Positions 1 through 5,405 of a DNA stretch of 5,515 bases are shown here, in pieces. The notes beneath the pieces were generated by a model that was given only the letters and a program-made list of their open reading frames with translations, was not told the origin of the DNA and did not search any database. The DNA is from JBQCDV01 sp051960855 (GTDB lineage: Bacteria; Actinomycetota; Actinomycetes; JAJZTN01): the NCBI GenBank assembly GCA_051960855.1, contig JBQCDV010000044.1:1-5515 (forward strand). The letters are read 5' to 3'. The translations under genes were made by a program, and so were the position numbers. The stretch's first letter is position 1, and the number at the start of each line of letters is the position of its first letter.

Positions 1-326
1 AGGAGGCTGGGCGGCTGGCCATCGTGCCGGGTGCGACCAGCAAGACGATCGATGACGCTGCGCGGAACACCGTCAAGGCTGCCGGGTATGGCGAGGAGTT
101 CACGCACGGGCTCGGCCACGGGGTCGGGCTGGAGATCCACGAGGACCCGTTCCTGCACGGCAAGGGTGAGGACGTGCTGCAGCCGCGGATCCCGGTGACC
201 GTCGAGCCCGGTGTCTACCTGCCCGGGCGTGGCGGGGTCCGGATCGAGGACACGACTGTGCTGAACGACGACGGTGTGCTCGAGGTGCTGACGGATGCGC
301 CGCGGGAGCTGATCGTCGTCGGGTGA
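1..326 (+). CDS. pepQ: M24 metallopeptidase, Xaa-Pro aminopeptidase/dipeptidase type, C-terminal part
   Basis: This is the 3' end of a cytoplasmic dinuclear-metal peptidase that cleaves bonds involving proline at peptide N-termini. The reading frame is open from base 3 with no start in view, so the gene begins upstream. The GTG at 24 lies inside the catalytic domain and is not a start. The pita-bread-fold signature is clear: the block THGLGHGVGLEIHEDP, whose HGxGHxxG histidine (codon 117-119) is a predicted metal ligand. Further on are VTVEPGVYLPG, with ligand Glu at codon 204-206, and GGVRIEDT, with ligand Glu at codon 246-248. The protein ends PRELIVVG and stops with TGA at 324-326, a normal end for the family. 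No catalytic residue in the visible part is missing. A pepQ-like gene next to efp is a common actinobacterial arrangement, but here efp is displaced by about 5 kb. The choice of pepQ over pepP is not firm because the N-terminal domain is outside the window. Confidence 0.9.
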   Translation, partial: EAGRLAIVPGATSKTIDDAARNTVKAAGYGEEFTHGLGHGVGLEIHEDPFLHGKGEDVLQPRIPVTVEPGVYLPGRGGVRIEDTTVLNDDGVLEVLTDAPRELIVVG

Positions 327-339
327 GGGGGCTGACGCG

Positions 340-394
340 TCGGTAAGGGTCAGGGGGGTCTTACCTTGCCTGCTCGGCGCAGAGGGGTGGGGGC
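340..394 (+). repeat. Intergenic repeat, copy 1 (direct)
   Basis: This 55-bp element starts 13 bases after the peptidase stop codon and ends three bases before the -10 of the next gene. It matches 5305-5358 except for one substitution (T at 350 versus G) and one extra G near 382. It matches the reverse complement of 4662-4708 with two substitutions across its first 42 or so bases. It contains the dyad GGTAAG (342-347), 12 bases, CTTACC (360-365). An overlapping second dyad, CCTTGC (364-369) with GCAGAGG (379-385), has one bulged base. A direct repeat of GGGTC (347-351, 356-360) is also present. A regulatory site, a terminator for the peptidase gene, or a dispersed repeat family are all possible. 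Confidence 0.9.
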
Positions 395-396
395 TC

Positions 397-408
397 TAGC
401 GTGGGCAC
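397..408 (+). promoter_or_regulatory. Putative leaderless promoter -10 of the PRiA4_ORF3 gene
   Basis: TAGCGT at 397-402 fits the actinobacterial -10 pattern TANNNT. It is followed by six bases and then the GTG at 409, so transcription would begin at or next to the start codon. No Shine-Dalgarno lies close upstream; the nearest G-rich run ends at 393. No convincing -35 is seen at 16-19 bp. The same TAGNNT-N6-start spacing recurs at 4800-4812, which supports the reading. Confidence 0.6.
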
Positions 409-1851
409 GTGGCCGAGAAGCGCACGACCCCGGACGAGCTCTTCGCCGAGCTCCAGAAGCAACTGGCGGAGATGGGCCCCGGCGCCGTGAACGAGTGGGC
501 TGGTCACATGCTGTCCGCCCTCCAGACATCAGGACCCGTCGCCGGCCGCATGCAGCGTCGCCGGCCCCACCTGCGCCGGCCGCCTCTCGACACGCGCAAG
601 ACGTACCGCGTCCGCGTCGACCTCGACTACGCCAAGCCGCCCATCTGGCGACGGCTCGACCTGCCCTCGGACCTCACCCTCTCCGCACTGCATGAAGTCC
701 TGCAGATCGCCTACGGCTGGTACGACGCGCACCTGCACCGCTTCGCCCTGGGGGGCTCTCCCTTCGACCTCACCAGCGAGCTGTTCCTCTGCGAGTACGA
801 CGCCGAGCAGGGCGACGACGACGGGACGCCGGACCGCGACGTTCGGCTCGATGAATGCCTCCAGCAGCCAGGCGACAAGCTGCGCTACACCTACGACTAC
901 GGCGACTCGTGGGACCTGACGATCCGGCTGGAGTCCGTGCGCGACGACGAGCTCGACGCTCCGGTGTGCCTCGACGGGCGGCGCGCGGGACCGCCGGAGG
1001 ACTGCGGCGGCCTACGAACGGCGCAGGAGCTGGCGGAGGTCCTCGAGGACCCGGCGGCCTTCGAGGTGGCTGAGGTCAACGAGGCGCTGCGTTCGCCTCT
1101 GGGGTCTCTGGACGAGTGGCTGTCTGTCTTCGCCCCGCGGGTGCAGGGGTTGCTGCTGCGGGCGCTCCCGTCACGGCTAGGTGAGGTGCTGGCAGCCCGC
1201 GCGCAGGTCGTCGCGAGGCAGGTGCCTCCGCTGGCGACGCTGCCCGAGGAGGAGATCGGCGAGGCGCTGCGAGCGCACCTGTGGTTCCTCGACGAGGCCA
1301 GCGGTGAAGGGCTCCCTCTGACCTCGGCCGGCTACCTCAAGCCCGAGGCCGTCGTGGCTGCGGCCGAGTTGATCCCGTCCATGGCGAGCTGGATCGGCAA
1401 GAACAACCGCGAGGTCCAGACCCGGCCCGTGCTGGTCTTCCGCGAGACGCTCCGTTCGCTGGGGCTGCTGCGCAAGTACAAGGGCCGGCTCTTGCTGACG
1501 CGGGCCGGTGCCGCCGTCCGCGGTCGGCCGCGGGAGCTGGCGGAGTTCCTGGTGCGGACGCTTGCGAAGTGCCTCGAGGTGGACGGTGCGACCGGCGACC
1601 TCGACCTCCTGGTCCTGCTCTGGCTGGCCAGCAGTGCGGGGGAGGAGCTGGACCGGTCGGCCATCGTCGAGTTGATGGAGAGTGTCGGGTGGCGCCGGGC
1701 GGACGAGCGTCCCTTGGAGTGGTGGGACCTGCCGGATGGCGTCGCTGAGCCCCTGCTGGCCAACGTCAGGCTTCGGCCCGAGGGGTGGCGCGACAAGACC
1801 GTGAGCCGCGTGGCGGCTGCCATCGCCCGCGAGGCCGTTCTGACCCGATAG
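409..1851 (+). CDS. PRiA4_ORF3 (plasmid pRiA4b ORF-3-like) domain protein
   Basis: This is a 480-residue, probably cytoplasmic protein with no signal peptide or membrane segment. Residues 1-60 form a charged helix followed by an Arg/Pro-rich linker. Residues 64-215 are a well-matched PRiA4_ORF3 domain (PF07929). It shows TYRVRVDLDYAKPPIWRRL, an LHEVLQIAYGW segment with HLH at 108-110, LRYTYDYGDSWDL (158-170) and CLDGRRAGPPEDCGG (187-201). From about 230 to 480 there is a mostly helical region. It includes LTSAGYLKPEAV (305-316) and a segment from GKNNREVQT to LLLTRAG (330-367) that has the feel of a winged-helix-like fold; similar C-terminal extensions are known in larger family members. The domain is widespread but I know of no established biochemical activity, so none is assigned. 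The GTG start is forced: an in-frame TAG lies at 397-399, and the alternative ATG at 472 would cut the N-terminal helix. The 111-bp gap downstream argues against tight coupling with the phosphatase. Confidence 0.88.
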   Translation: MAEKRTTPDELFAELQKQLAEMGPGAVNEWAGHMLSALQTSGPVAGRMQRRRPHLRRPPLDTRKTYRVRVDLDYAKPPIWRRLDLPSDLTLSALHEVLQIAYGWYDAHLHRFALGGSPFDLTSELFLCEYDAEQGDDDGTPDRDVRLDECLQQPGDKLRYTYDYGDSWDLTIRLESVRDDELDAPVCLDGRRAGPPEDCGGLRTAQELAEVLEDPAAFEVAEVNEALRSPLGSLDEWLSVFAPRVQGLLLRALPSRLGEVLAARAQVVARQVPPLATLPEEEIGEALRAHLWFLDEASGEGLPLTSAGYLKPEAVVAAAELIPSMASWIGKNNREVQTRPVLVFRETLRSLGLLRKYKGRLLLTRAGAAVRGRPRELAEFLVRTLAKCLEVDGATGDLDLLVLLWLASSAGEELDRSAIVELMESVGWRRADERPLEWWDLPDGVAEPLLANVRLRPEGWRDKTVSRVAAAIAREAVLTR

Positions 1852-1882
1852 CGGAGGGTTTCCGTCCGACCGCCCTCGGCCT

Positions 1883-1898
1883 TGCCTGCGCTCAGGCA
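1883..1898. terminator. Small hairpin after the PRiA4_ORF3 gene (weak terminator or operator candidate)
   Basis: TGCCTG (1883-1888), a four-base loop, and CAGGCA (1893-1898) form a perfect 6-bp stem starting 32 bases after the stop codon. No U-tract follows, so termination is uncertain. The left arm lies within CCTTGCCTGC (1880-1889), a 10-base word shared exactly with repeat copies 1 and 2. The dyad is also 23 bp upstream of the candidate -10 of the next gene, so it could instead be a protein-binding site. Confidence 0.35.
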
Positions 1899-1920
1899 CA
1901 ATGAGGCCACGGTCGGGACG

Positions 1921-1926
1921 TAGGGT
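1921..1926 (+). promoter_or_regulatory. Candidate -10 element of the phosphatase gene
   Basis: TAGGGT fits TANNNT and would start transcription near 1933, giving a leader of about 30 nt to the GTG at 1963. There is no recognisable -35 at normal spacing. CACAAT at 1897-1902 is a weaker alternative. Confidence 0.35.
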
Positions 1927-1952
1927 CCCGGCCACTCGTGTTTCTGAAGCCC

Positions 1953-1958
1953 GAGGGG
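1953..1958 (+). promoter_or_regulatory. Ribosome-binding site of the phosphatase gene
   Basis: GAGGGG ends four bases before the GTG at 1963; its GAGG core (1953-1956) is six bases from the start. This supports 1963 over the second in-frame GTG at 1969. Confidence 0.6.
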
Positions 1959-1962
1959 CGGT

Positions 1963-4638
1963 GTGGCGGTGACTGGCGCGAGCGACGAGTCAGGCGGTGC
2001 GTCGTCGCCTCCAGATCGCCTGACGGTGGATGCGACTGCGGACGCAGGTGCCTTCCCGCAGCTCGCTGTGCCGTCGCGGTCCGCTTCGGCCAACCGGCTG
2101 CTGCCGGCACCTACCGGGCATCCCGCGCTGGACCGGCTGGCCGCCCTCGCCGCCCGCCTGCTGCAGGCGTCGGCCTCGCAAGTGTCCCTGCTCACCGACG
2201 TGCAGACCGTCGCGGGCGGGGCCGGTCTCCCGGCGGGATCCGTGGGGAGCCAAGGCCCGCTGGCTGACTCCCTGTGCACCGTGACGTCGGCCGGCGCGGC
2301 ACCGCTCGTGGTGACTGACGCCGCCGCCGACCGCCGGGTCGCGACGCTGCCGCCCGTCACCAGCGGGCAGGTCGGCGCCTATCTGGGCGTCCCGCTCGTG
2401 GCCGACGACGGCCACATCGTCGGCGCCATGTGCGTCTTCGACCCCACGCCACGGACGTGGACCGACAGCGACGTGGCGACCCTGACCCAGCTGGCGGCCT
2501 CGGCGGTCGCCGAGCTGGAGCTGACGGCGCTCACTGGCGAATACGAGGCCAGCTGTGTCGCGTGGGAGCTCGCCGTGCGGGCCGGCGAGATCGGCACCTT
2601 CGACTGGGACCTCGTCACGGGCAGTCTGACGTGGGACGACCGGCTGCTCGAGCTGTTCGGCTACGACCACACGACTTTCACGGGGACCATCGAGGCGTTC
2701 AACGCCCGCCTTCATCCTGAGGACCTGGCCTACGTCACCGCCGCGCTCGATCACGCCGTGGCGACGTGCGGGGAGTACGCCGCCGAGTACCGGGTCGTGC
2801 TGCCGGACGGGGAAGTGCGCTGGGTCGGTGCTCGCGGCCGCGCGCTGGGTGAGGTCGCCGGCGTCGCGACGCGCCTGCTCGGAGTCGCCTACGACATCAG
2901 CGACCGCCGCGAGAGCGAGAGCCGCGTCGTGCGCGTGCTCGAGGCGATGCCGGCGGCGTTCTTCTCCCTCTCACCGGACTGGCGTTTCATCTACGTCAAC
3001 CACCAGGCCGAGCGGCTCCTGGGCCGCCCCCGCGCCGAGCTCCTCGGCGGCGACATCTGGGAGCTCTTTCCCGCCGCACTGGGCGGCGACTTCGAGACCC
3101 ACTACCGCGAGGCGATGGCGACGCGGCAGGTGACGACGTTCGAGGCGCACTATCCGGCGCCGCTGGACAAGTGGTACGAGATCCGCGCCTGGCCCAGCCC
3201 CGAGGGGCTCGCGGTCTACTCCCTCGACATCTCCGACCGGCGGGCGGCACACGACGCGGCCGAGCAGGCCGCTCTGCGCGCCGCGCTGCTCGCCGAGGTG
3301 ACCTCCGAGCTCGCCGAGACCCTCGAGCCGGAGGCTGCCGTGGCACGCCTCGCGGACCTCGTCGTCCCTGCTCTCGCCGACTGGTGCGTCGTGACGCTGG
3401 TCGACGATGAGCACGTGGGGGACCGCCGAAGCATCCGAGACATCGGCTTCGCGCACGTCTGCCCCGACACGCTGCCCGTGCTGTCACGCTATGCCGCGCT
3501 GCGTCTGGAAGCCCTGCGGGAAGACGCCCCCCTGCTCACCGCCCTGCGGACTGGCCGCGCGATCGTGCGCACCACCAACGCGCGCGACATGATCGCGTCG
3601 GCCCTCGAACCCGGTGCCGTCCACGAGCTGCTCGCCGAGCTCAACCCGGATGCCGTGGTCGTGCTGCCGCTGAGGGGGCGGGAACGCACCGTCGGAGTGC
3701 TCACGCTCTTCAACGGCTCCGAGCGTGGCGCGCTGAGCGAAGCCGATCTCGCGACCGCCCGTGACGTCGCCGCCCGCGCGGGTCTCGCGCTGGACAACGC
3801 CCGGCTCTACCGGCAGCAGCGCCGGCTGGCCGAGGAGCTGCAGCGCTCGATGCTGACCGCCCCGCCCGAGCCGGACCACGTCGAGGTCGCCGTCCGCTAC
3901 CAGCCGGCCACCGAGGCCGCGCAGGTCGGTGGCGACTGGTACGACGCCTTCCTGCAGCCCAACGGAGCCACCGTCCTCGTGATCGGCGACGTCATCGGCC
4001 ACGACGTCGCCGCGGCCGCCGCCATGGGGCAGGTGCGCAGCATCGTTCGGACGATTGGGGTGGACGACGACCACAGCCCCGCGGTGGTGCTCGCGCGCGC
4101 CGACCGCGCCATGCAGACGCTGCAGGTCGGCACGACGGCGACCGCGGTGGTCGCCCGCCTCGAGCAGAGCCTTGACGAACGCCGCCGCGCCATCACCCGT
4201 CTGCGGTGGTCGAACGCCGGTCACCCCGCCCCCATGGTGATCAATCCGGATGGCACCGTCGCGCCGCTGCTCGGAGTCGAGCCCGACCTGCTGCTCGGGA
4301 TCCTGCCCGAGACCCGTCGCGTGGAGTCCGAGGTCGTCCTCGACCGGGGTTCGACCGTCCTGCTCTACACCGACGGTCTCGTCGAGCGCCGTGGCCAGTC
4401 CATCGACGAGGGTCTCGTGCAGCTGCGCGACACGTTGCAGGAGCTCGCCGGTGAGGACGTCACCCTCGAGGAGCTGTGCGACCGCACCCTGCAGGCGATG
4501 CTGCCGGAGCGGCCCGAGGACGATGTCGCTCTCGTCGCCGTCCGGCTGCACCGGCAGGACCGGCCGCGGCCGGCGGAGGCAGGGCCCCCGCGCGTGCCGC
4601 CGACGGTGCCTGAGGAGCCGTCGGTCGCTCCCGAGTAG
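1963..4638 (+). CDS. GAF-PAS-PAS-GAF sensor PP2C/SpoIIE-type serine phosphatase
   Basis: This is an 891-residue soluble sensor phosphatase. After a low-complexity N-terminus come four input modules. GAF 1 is at about 55-190 (DSLCTVT, APLVVTDAAADRRV, GVPLVADDGHIVGAMCVFD). PAS 1 is at about 198-316 (GTFDWDLVTGSLTWDD, ARLHPEDL, ending GVAYDISDRR). PAS 2 is at about 322-428 (YVNHQAERLLGRPRAELLG, ending YSLDISDRR). GAF 2 is at about 440-613. A short coiled segment, RLAEELQRSMLTAPPEP, leads into the SpoIIE/PP2C domain at about 640-862. The metal-binding set is intact: GGDWYD (656-661), GDVIGHD (675-681), NAGHPAP (751-757), YTDGLVE (802-808) and PEDDVALVAVR (851-861). The last 25 or so residues are Pro/Glu-rich tail. 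Family members dephosphorylate phosphoserine on STAS anti-anti-sigma proteins; that role here is inferred, because no STAS or HATPase partner is in view. PAS 1 and PAS 2 lack the LOV flavin-cysteine motif, so light sensing is not indicated and the ligand is unknown. There is no membrane segment or histidine-kinase-like ATPase domain. Confidence 0.95.
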   Translation: MAVTGASDESGGASSPPDRLTVDATADAGAFPQLAVPSRSASANRLLPAPTGHPALDRLAALAARLLQASASQVSLLTDVQTVAGGAGLPAGSVGSQGPLADSLCTVTSAGAAPLVVTDAAADRRVATLPPVTSGQVGAYLGVPLVADDGHIVGAMCVFDPTPRTWTDSDVATLTQLAASAVAELELTALTGEYEASCVAWELAVRAGEIGTFDWDLVTGSLTWDDRLLELFGYDHTTFTGTIEAFNARLHPEDLAYVTAALDHAVATCGEYAAEYRVVLPDGEVRWVGARGRALGEVAGVATRLLGVAYDISDRRESESRVVRVLEAMPAAFFSLSPDWRFIYVNHQAERLLGRPRAELLGGDIWELFPAALGGDFETHYREAMATRQVTTFEAHYPAPLDKWYEIRAWPSPEGLAVYSLDISDRRAAHDAAEQAALRAALLAEVTSELAETLEPEAAVARLADLVVPALADWCVVTLVDDEHVGDRRSIRDIGFAHVCPDTLPVLSRYAALRLEALREDAPLLTALRTGRAIVRTTNARDMIASALEPGAVHELLAELNPDAVVVLPLRGRERTVGVLTLFNGSERGALSEADLATARDVAARAGLALDNARLYRQQRRLAEELQRSMLTAPPEPDHVEVAVRYQPATEAAQVGGDWYDAFLQPNGATVLVIGDVIGHDVAAAAAMGQVRSIVRTIGVDDDHSPAVVLARADRAMQTLQVGTTATAVVARLEQSLDERRRAITRLRWSNAGHPAPMVINPDGTVAPLLGVEPDLLLGILPETRRVESEVVLDRGSTVLLYTDGLVERRGQSIDEGLVQLRDTLQELAGEDVTLEELCDRTLQAMLPERPEDDVALVAVRLHRQDRPRPAEAGPPRVPPTVPEEPSVAPE

Positions 4639-4644
4639 GGCCGC

Positions 4645-4664
4645 GGGTGCGGCGAGGCGCACCC
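4645..4664 (+). terminator. Hairpin terminator of the phosphatase gene
   Basis: GGGTGCG (4645-4651), a six-base loop, and CGCACCC (4658-4664) form a perfect 7-bp GC-rich stem beginning six bases after the TAG stop. There is no U-tract; this is common in high-GC actinobacteria, where stems alone can terminate. The right arm overlaps the end of the inverted repeat copy. Confidence 0.65.
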
Positions 4665-4708
4665 CCTCTCCGCGAGCAGGCAAGCTAAGACCCCCTTGAC
4701 CCTTACCG
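4662..4708 (-). repeat. Intergenic repeat, copy 3 (inverted)
   Basis: Read on the minus strand from 4708, this matches copy 1 from 341 onward through CGGTAAGGGTCA, GGGGGTCTTA and CTTGCCTGCTCG, with only two substitutions. A short indel follows, then the shared GAGAGGGG end. Its dyad is imperfect: GGTAAG with CTTAGC in place of CTTACC. Like the other two copies it lies within about 40 bases of an upstream stop codon, here 23 bases after 4638, but it is flipped relative to that gene. Confidence 0.85.
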
Positions 4709-4735
4709 GCTGCGGTCGGTCAGAAGCGGTCAAGC

Positions 4736-4764
4736 ACGCGCCGGTAGGGGTCACTCCGGCGTGT
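4736..4764. promoter_or_regulatory. Dyad symmetry upstream of the small gene
   Basis: ACGCGCCGG (4736-4744), 11 bases, then CCGGCGTGT (4756-4764). The inner six bases of each arm pair perfectly, and the full nine pair with one G-T. It lies 36 bp upstream of the -10 of the 4812 gene, so it would act at DNA level for that promoter, or as a second terminator for read-through from the phosphatase gene. The sequence from 4743 to 4753 (GGTAGGGGTCA) resembles the left end of the repeat. Confidence 0.45.
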
Positions 4765-4781
4765 CGCCCTGGCACCGCTCC

Positions 4782-4805
4782 GCTAGGCCGCGGCGCTCCT
4801 AGCCT
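4782..4805 (+). promoter_or_regulatory. Leaderless promoter with operator-like dyad, small conserved gene
   Basis: TAGCCT at 4800-4805 fits the TANNNT -10 pattern and is followed by six bases and then ATG at 4812, the same geometry as at 397-409. A perfect dyad, GCTAGG (4782-4787), ten bases, CCTAGC (4798-4803), overlaps the -10, which is where a repressor would block polymerase. No clear -35 is visible. No Shine-Dalgarno precedes the ATG. Confidence 0.5.
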
Positions 4806-4811
4806 GGCCTC

Positions 4812-5267
4812 ATGGACATCGACGCTCTGCTGGCCGACCACGCCCAGGTCTCGGGCAAGCTCTTTGTCAGCGGGGCCGGGATCGACGTCATCTCGGTGCC
4901 GCCCGACGCGCCCCCGCCGTTTCCGGTGACGCTCGCCGTGGCGGGCGTCGTTCGGGTCCCGTGGACCGAGACCAACCGGGAGCACCGCCTGCAGTTCCTC
5001 GTGCTCGACGAGGACGGGCGTGCTCCGGTGCTGGCCGACCCGACGGGCGCCGATCCGATGGGCGCCGAGCCCGACCGCGTCGGTGGCGAGATGGCCTTCA
5101 ACGTGGGGCGGCCGCCGGGGCTGCCGGACGGCGACGAGCAGATGGTGCCGTTCGCGTTCCAGTTCCAGGGCCTGCCGCTCGGGCGGCTCGGCAAGTACAT
5201 CGTGCAGCTCAGCCTCGACGACCGGGTCGTGCGGGCGCTGCCGTTTCGGGTGATGCAGGCCCGATAG
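4812..5267 (+). CDS. Conserved protein of unknown function, DUF6941-like
   Basis: This is a 151-residue soluble protein without signal peptide or membrane helix. It opens MDIDALLADHAQVSGKLFV, followed by SGAGIDVISVP. A run of alternating hydrophobic segments suggests a beta-sandwich: FPVTLAVAGVVRVPW (40-54), HRLQFLVLDEDG (58-69), EQMVPFAFQFQGLPL (109-123) and GKYIVQLSLDD (127-137). The 'LLADHAQV-GKL' opening, the PWTETNREHRL stretch and the closing strand pattern recall actinobacterial DUF6941 proteins, for which I know of no assigned function; the family call is from memory of pattern and is moderate. ATG 4812 is chosen because an in-frame TAG lies at 4800-4802 and nothing between could start. 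The gene has its own promoter, 173 bp after the phosphatase gene and 155 bp before efp, so it is probably a single-gene unit. Confidence 0.8.
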   Translation: MDIDALLADHAQVSGKLFVSGAGIDVISVPPDAPPPFPVTLAVAGVVRVPWTETNREHRLQFLVLDEDGRAPVLADPTGADPMGAEPDRVGGEMAFNVGRPPGLPDGDEQMVPFAFQFQGLPLGRLGKYIVQLSLDDRVVRALPFRVMQAR

Positions 5268-5275
5268 CGCGGACC

Positions 5276-5292
5276 CCTTGCGCTCGGCGCAG
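5276..5292. repeat. Partial repeat remnant / small hairpin after the small gene
   Basis: CCTTGCGCTCGGCGCAG matches the middle of repeat copies 1 and 2 (CCTTGCCTGCTCGGCGCA) apart from a two-base deletion and one nearby change. It also folds as TGCGC-TCG-GCGCA. It lies eight bases after the stop codon and 12 bases before the full copy at 5305, so it looks like a decayed neighbouring copy or a weak terminator. Confidence 0.4.
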
Positions 5293-5304
5293 CTCTGCCC
5301 TGGG

Positions 5305-5358
5305 TCGGTAAGGGGCAGGGGGGTCTTACCTTGCCTGCTCGGCGCAAGGGGTGGGGGC
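5305..5358 (+). repeat. Intergenic repeat, copy 2 (direct)
   Basis: This 54-bp element is in the same orientation as copy 1, with one substitution and one deleted base. Dyad one is GGTAAG (5307-5312), 12 bases, CTTACC (5325-5330). Dyad two is CCTTGC (5329-5334), nine bases, GCAAGG (5344-5349); here it is perfect, whereas copy 1 has a bulge. The two dyads share two bases. The element ends just upstream of the efp -10, as copy 1 does for the gene at 409, and TTGCCT to TAGNNT is 25 bases in both places. Confidence 0.9.
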
Positions 5359-5361
5359 CGG

Positions 5362-5367
5362 TAGACT
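5362..5367 (+). promoter_or_regulatory. Candidate -10 element of efp
   Basis: TAGACT fits TANNNT and predicts transcription starting near 5374, giving a leader of about 50 nt. The -35 region falls inside the repeat but contains no good hexamer at 16-19 bp; TTGCCT at 5331-5336 is 25 bp away. Confidence 0.5.
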
Positions 5368-5375
5368 TGGATGCT

Positions 5376-5389
5376 GTTGCCTTGGCAAC
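5376..5389 (+). promoter_or_regulatory. Hairpin at the 5' end of the efp leader
   Basis: GTTGCC (5376-5381), TT, GGCAAC (5384-5389) is a perfect 6-bp dyad located at about +3 of the predicted transcript and followed by a run of C (5389-5395). It could stabilise the mRNA 5' end, or act at DNA level as an operator at the start site. It does not cover the ribosome-binding site. Confidence 0.45.
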
Positions 5390-5405
5390 CCCCCCACTGT
5401 CTGAC

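Noticed and set aside
24..326. Treating the GTG at 24 as the start of a 100-residue peptidase-like gene
   Set aside because: The frame is open to the left edge with family-like sequence before it, and the motif set at this point is the C-terminal half of a longer M24 enzyme.
321..358. Four G-runs at the peptidase stop and repeat copy 1 as a G-quadruplex
   Set aside because: One loop is 15 bases, the runs are not preserved together in the other repeat copies, and G-runs are common in DNA of this composition.
366..695. Plus-strand frame overlapping the start of the PRiA4_ORF3 gene
   Set aside because: Arg/Pro/Ala-rich product in a shifted frame, starting inside repeat copy 1; the recognised domain is in the other frame.
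1177..1935. Minus-strand open frame (252 codons) antisense to the PRiA4_ORF3 gene
   Set aside because: Composition is Gln/Arg/Pro/Gly-rich with no motifs; a codon-bias shadow.
1938..2267. Alternative GTG start giving a 109-residue product upstream of the phosphatase
   Set aside because: Wrong frame relative to the GAF domain, Arg-rich shadow product, and no ribosome-binding site before it.
1332..2360. Minus-strand open frame (342 codons) spanning the junction of two plus-strand genes
   Set aside because: The product is Ser/Arg/Ala-rich without family features, and it covers two confidently called genes plus their intergenic promoter.
3484..4683. Long open frame on the minus strand (399 codons) antisense to the phosphatase domain
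   Set aside because: It lies wholly opposite a gene with unmistakable SpoIIE motifs, its product is low-complexity Gly/Arg/His/Gln-rich with no recognisable domain, and such shadows are expected in high-GC DNA.
340..5358. CRISPR array or transposon interpretation of the repeats
   Set aside because: Three copies at kilobase distances with one inverted is not a CRISPR array, and no transposase, integrase or short target-site duplication is seen.
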